Of a stretch of 33,908 nucleotides of DNA, positions 32,561 to 33,908 are shown piece after piece (position 1 is the first letter of the stretch; each line of letters opens with the position of its first letter). Made by a program: the position numbers and the translations under genes. The notes beneath the pieces were generated by a model. That model saw only the letters and a list, made by a program, of their open reading frames with translations. It made no database searches and had not been told where the DNA came from. Source of the stretch: Oscillospiraceae bacterium (GTDB lineage: Bacteria; Bacillota; Clostridia; Oscillospirales; Oscillospiraceae); contig JAHHRR010000019.1 of NCBI GenBank assembly GCA_020025655.1, positions 1 to 33,908 on the forward strand. Direction: 5' to 3'.

Positions 32561-33361
32561 ATGGACGCATTAAACATGGCAGCAGAGCATTTAATAGGCC
32601 AGCCGGTAAAGCACAGCGCATTCGGCCACGGAACTGTGGAAAGTCTGTCGGGAAATGTTGTGACGGTCAATTTCTCGCAGGGTGACAAGAAGTTTATATA
32701 TCCGGACGCATTTAAAAGCTTTCTGAGGCTGGAGGATGAAGAAGGCCGGGAAGAGTTCAACAGACTCATGGAGGTAAGAAAGAGAAGAATCGAGGCTAAG
32801 AAGGAAGTCGTCAGGGAGAAAGAGGAGACAAGGCGGAAGTTCCGCAGCAAGAAGCTTGTGCCTAATTCTCAGGCGGTTTTCAATGTAAGCGAGGAAGAGC
32901 TCAAGGAAAGCACTGAACGGGAATGGGCCTTTACAGGCAGATATCAGAGCGGCTTTTCAGAGGGCAGGGCAAGAACTGCCGGAAGAATCAAACCCAATTC
33001 ACTTTGTATGCTTACAACACTGGGGAAATCTGAGCCGGAAAGCGAAAGACAGCTCAGAGGCCTCTTTATGGCCCGTGAGGACTTCTACGGCGATGAATGT
33101 ACCGACGGACAGGTAGATGCTCATAAGAAGTACAGGCTGCTTCTAAGCCCTGAGAACGCCTTTAGAATATGGGATGCGGTAGATGAAGCAGATATGCCAA
33201 AACGCTTCGGCGGGCTTCACTTCAGATATGTATCCGAAAATTCAGCCCTGAGTATTCTGAAGGCTGTTAAAGAAAAGCTGGGCGAGGAACACAGCGAATT
33301 TATGGATGAATTTATTAAATATTACTGCCGGCTTAACAGTATTACAATTACTAAAAAGTAA
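32561..33361 (+). CDS. Uncharacterised protein with a small N-terminal beta domain and charged helix
   Basis: A 266-residue protein. The N-terminal 45 residues (HSAFGHGTVESLSGNVVTV, then KKFIYPDAFKSFL) match a small beta module found at the start of many uncharacterised Firmicute proteins. Residues about 62-95 form a very basic/acidic helix (RKRRIEAKKEVVREKEETRR). The C-terminal part has no motif I can name; it contains VDAHKKYRLLLSPENAF and KRFGGLHFRYVSENSALSIL. No signal or membrane segment. I chose ATG 32561 because AGGAGG lies eight bases upstream; the frame is open back to 32504 but that part overlaps the leader hairpin. Monocistronic. Confidence 0.75.
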   Translation: MDALNMAAEHLIGQPVKHSAFGHGTVESLSGNVVTVNFSQGDKKFIYPDAFKSFLRLEDEEGREEFNRLMEVRKRRIEAKKEVVREKEETRRKFRSKKLVPNSQAVFNVSEEELKESTEREWAFTGRYQSGFSEGRARTAGRIKPNSLCMLTTLGKSEPESERQLRGLFMAREDFYGDECTDGQVDAHKKYRLLLSPENAFRIWDAVDEADMPKRFGGLHFRYVSENSALSILKAVKEKLGEEHSEFMDEFIKYYCRLNSITITKK

Positions 33362-33372
33362 AAAGGCAATAA

Positions 33373-33404
33373 AAAAACCACTCACATTTCTGTGAGTGGT
33401 TTTT
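33373..33404 (+). terminator. Shared terminator of the 32561 gene and rplL
   Basis: A 14-bp stem AAAAACCACTCACA/TGTGAGTGGTTTTT (33373-33386 with 33391-33404), TTTC loop, bidirectional between convergent genes. Confidence 0.92.
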
Positions 33405-33420
33405 AAACAGTAATTTAAAA

Positions 33421-33792
33421 TTACTTGATTTCGACAGTTGCGCCAGCAGCTTCGAGCTGAGCCTTCATAGCCTCTGCATCTTCCTTGGAAACGCCTTCCT
33501 TGATCTTTGCAGGGACAGCCTCAACCATAGCCTTAGCATCTGCAAGGCCAAGACCGGTGATGCCACGGACTTCCTTGATAACCTTGATCTTCTGATCGCC
33601 GAAACCGGTCATGACAACGTCAAACTCGGTCTTCTCCTCGACTGCTGCGGCTGCTGCGCCACCAGCTGCGGGAGCTGCTACTGCTGCTGCGGAAACACCG
33701 AAGGTCTCCTCGAGAGCGTGTACGAGCTCGGAGAGCTCAAGAACGGAAAGGGCCTTGATCTCTTCGATCATGGCAGTGACTTTTTCACTCAT
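33421..33792 (-). CDS. rplL: 50S ribosomal protein L7/L12
   Basis: A 123-residue stalk protein that recruits translation factors. The N-terminal dimerisation helices (residues 1-33), an alanine-rich hinge ([17 protein letters not shown]) and the C-terminal factor-binding domain ([49 protein letters not shown]) are all present. I chose ATG 33792 with GGAGG eight bases upstream; a longer frame from 33807 would overlap that site. It follows rplJ by 42 bases, the normal rplJ-rplL order. Confidence 0.97.
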   Translation of the reverse strand: MSEKVTAMIEEIKALSVLELSELVHALEETFGVSAAAVAAPAAGGAAAAAVEEKTEFDVVMTGFGDQKIKVIKEVRGITGLGLADAKAMVEAVPAKIKEGVSKEDAEAMKAQLEAAGATVEIK

Positions 33793-33834
33793 TTTAATTT
33801 CCTCCAATTAAAATCTTTGTAATGGACCGTTTAA

Positions 33835-33908
33835 TTATTCAGCTGCGGCTTCAGCTGCGGGGGCTTCGACGGAGCCGCCCTTCTGCTCGAGAATCTGACC
33901 AAGGCAAA
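33835..33908 (-). CDS. rplJ: 50S ribosomal protein L10, C-terminal end (cut by the window edge)
   Basis: The last 23 codons and TAA (33835-33837) of a frame entering from the window end. The tail reads CLGQILEQKGGSVEAP followed by an alanine/glutamate-rich end, which fits the C-terminus of L10, the protein that holds the L7/L12 dimers. Position directly upstream of rplL supports this. Only the tail is visible. Confidence 0.85.
   Translation of the reverse strand, partial: CLGQILEQKGGSVEAPAAEAAAE

Overview
The window looks like the chromosome of a low-to-moderate-GC Firmicute of class Clostridia, probably a gut Oscillospiraceae/Ruminococcaceae relative. This is inferred from strong AGGAGG ribosome binding sites, consensus sigma-A promoters with 17-bp spacers, a lysine riboswitch, the split GlgC/GlgD ADP-glucose pyrophosphorylase, a DivIVA-type protein, a DUF4349 lipoprotein and a PrsA-like foldase. 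No phage, insertion sequence, CRISPR array or resistance island is visible. Most of the window is core or housekeeping DNA with one accessory surface-glycan block.

Layout. Bases 1-360 hold a tRNA-Thr / tRNA-Asp / tRNA-Thr cluster. 444-986 (-) is a flavodoxin. 1226-5046 (+) is sbcD-sbcC. 5135-6763 (-) is an NhaC-family antiporter whose leader (6764-7040) contains a complete lysine riboswitch, terminator and promoter, so it is probably a lysine transporter. 7228-8223 (+) is a short pyruvate kinase without the C-terminal domain, followed by a DivIVA-like protein (8287-8823). 8858-9559 (-) is a low-molecular-weight tyrosine phosphatase fused to a barstar-like domain. 9850-15609 (-) is a five-gene surface-glycan operon (glycosyltransferase, flippase, ATP-grasp ligase, two PLP enzymes) with its own promoter and terminator. 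15739-17407 (-) is deoD-psuG. Divergent from it, 17542-19546 (+) is udk-tdk plus a membrane-anchored protein; together these form a nucleoside salvage locus with back-to-back promoters. 19579-24670 (-) holds a DUF4349 lipoprotein, tcdA, a PrsA-like foldase and prfB. On the opposite strand between the last two lies a 21-residue ORF (23372-23437) with a near-perfect ribosome binding site. 24926-32302 (+) is prs, pth, glgC, glgD, glgP and psuK, with no convincing terminator until after psuK. 32561-33361 (+) is an uncharacterised charged protein behind a leader with an attenuator-like hairpin. The window ends in rplL and the 3' end of rplJ (-).

How the genes connect. Pseudouridine catabolism is complete but split: psuK sits at the end of the glycogen operon and psuG is with deoD about 15 kb away. 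Uracil and ribose-5-phosphate from this route, together with Udk, Tdk, DeoD and Prs, make a coherent nucleotide salvage theme. Convergent gene pairs repeatedly share one bidirectional terminator hairpin.

The most novel-looking items are the phosphatase-barstar fusion, the 21-residue acidic peptide gene, the structured leader at 32471-32525, the minimal pyruvate kinase, and an unexplained open frame downstream of the glycan operon (9571-9849).
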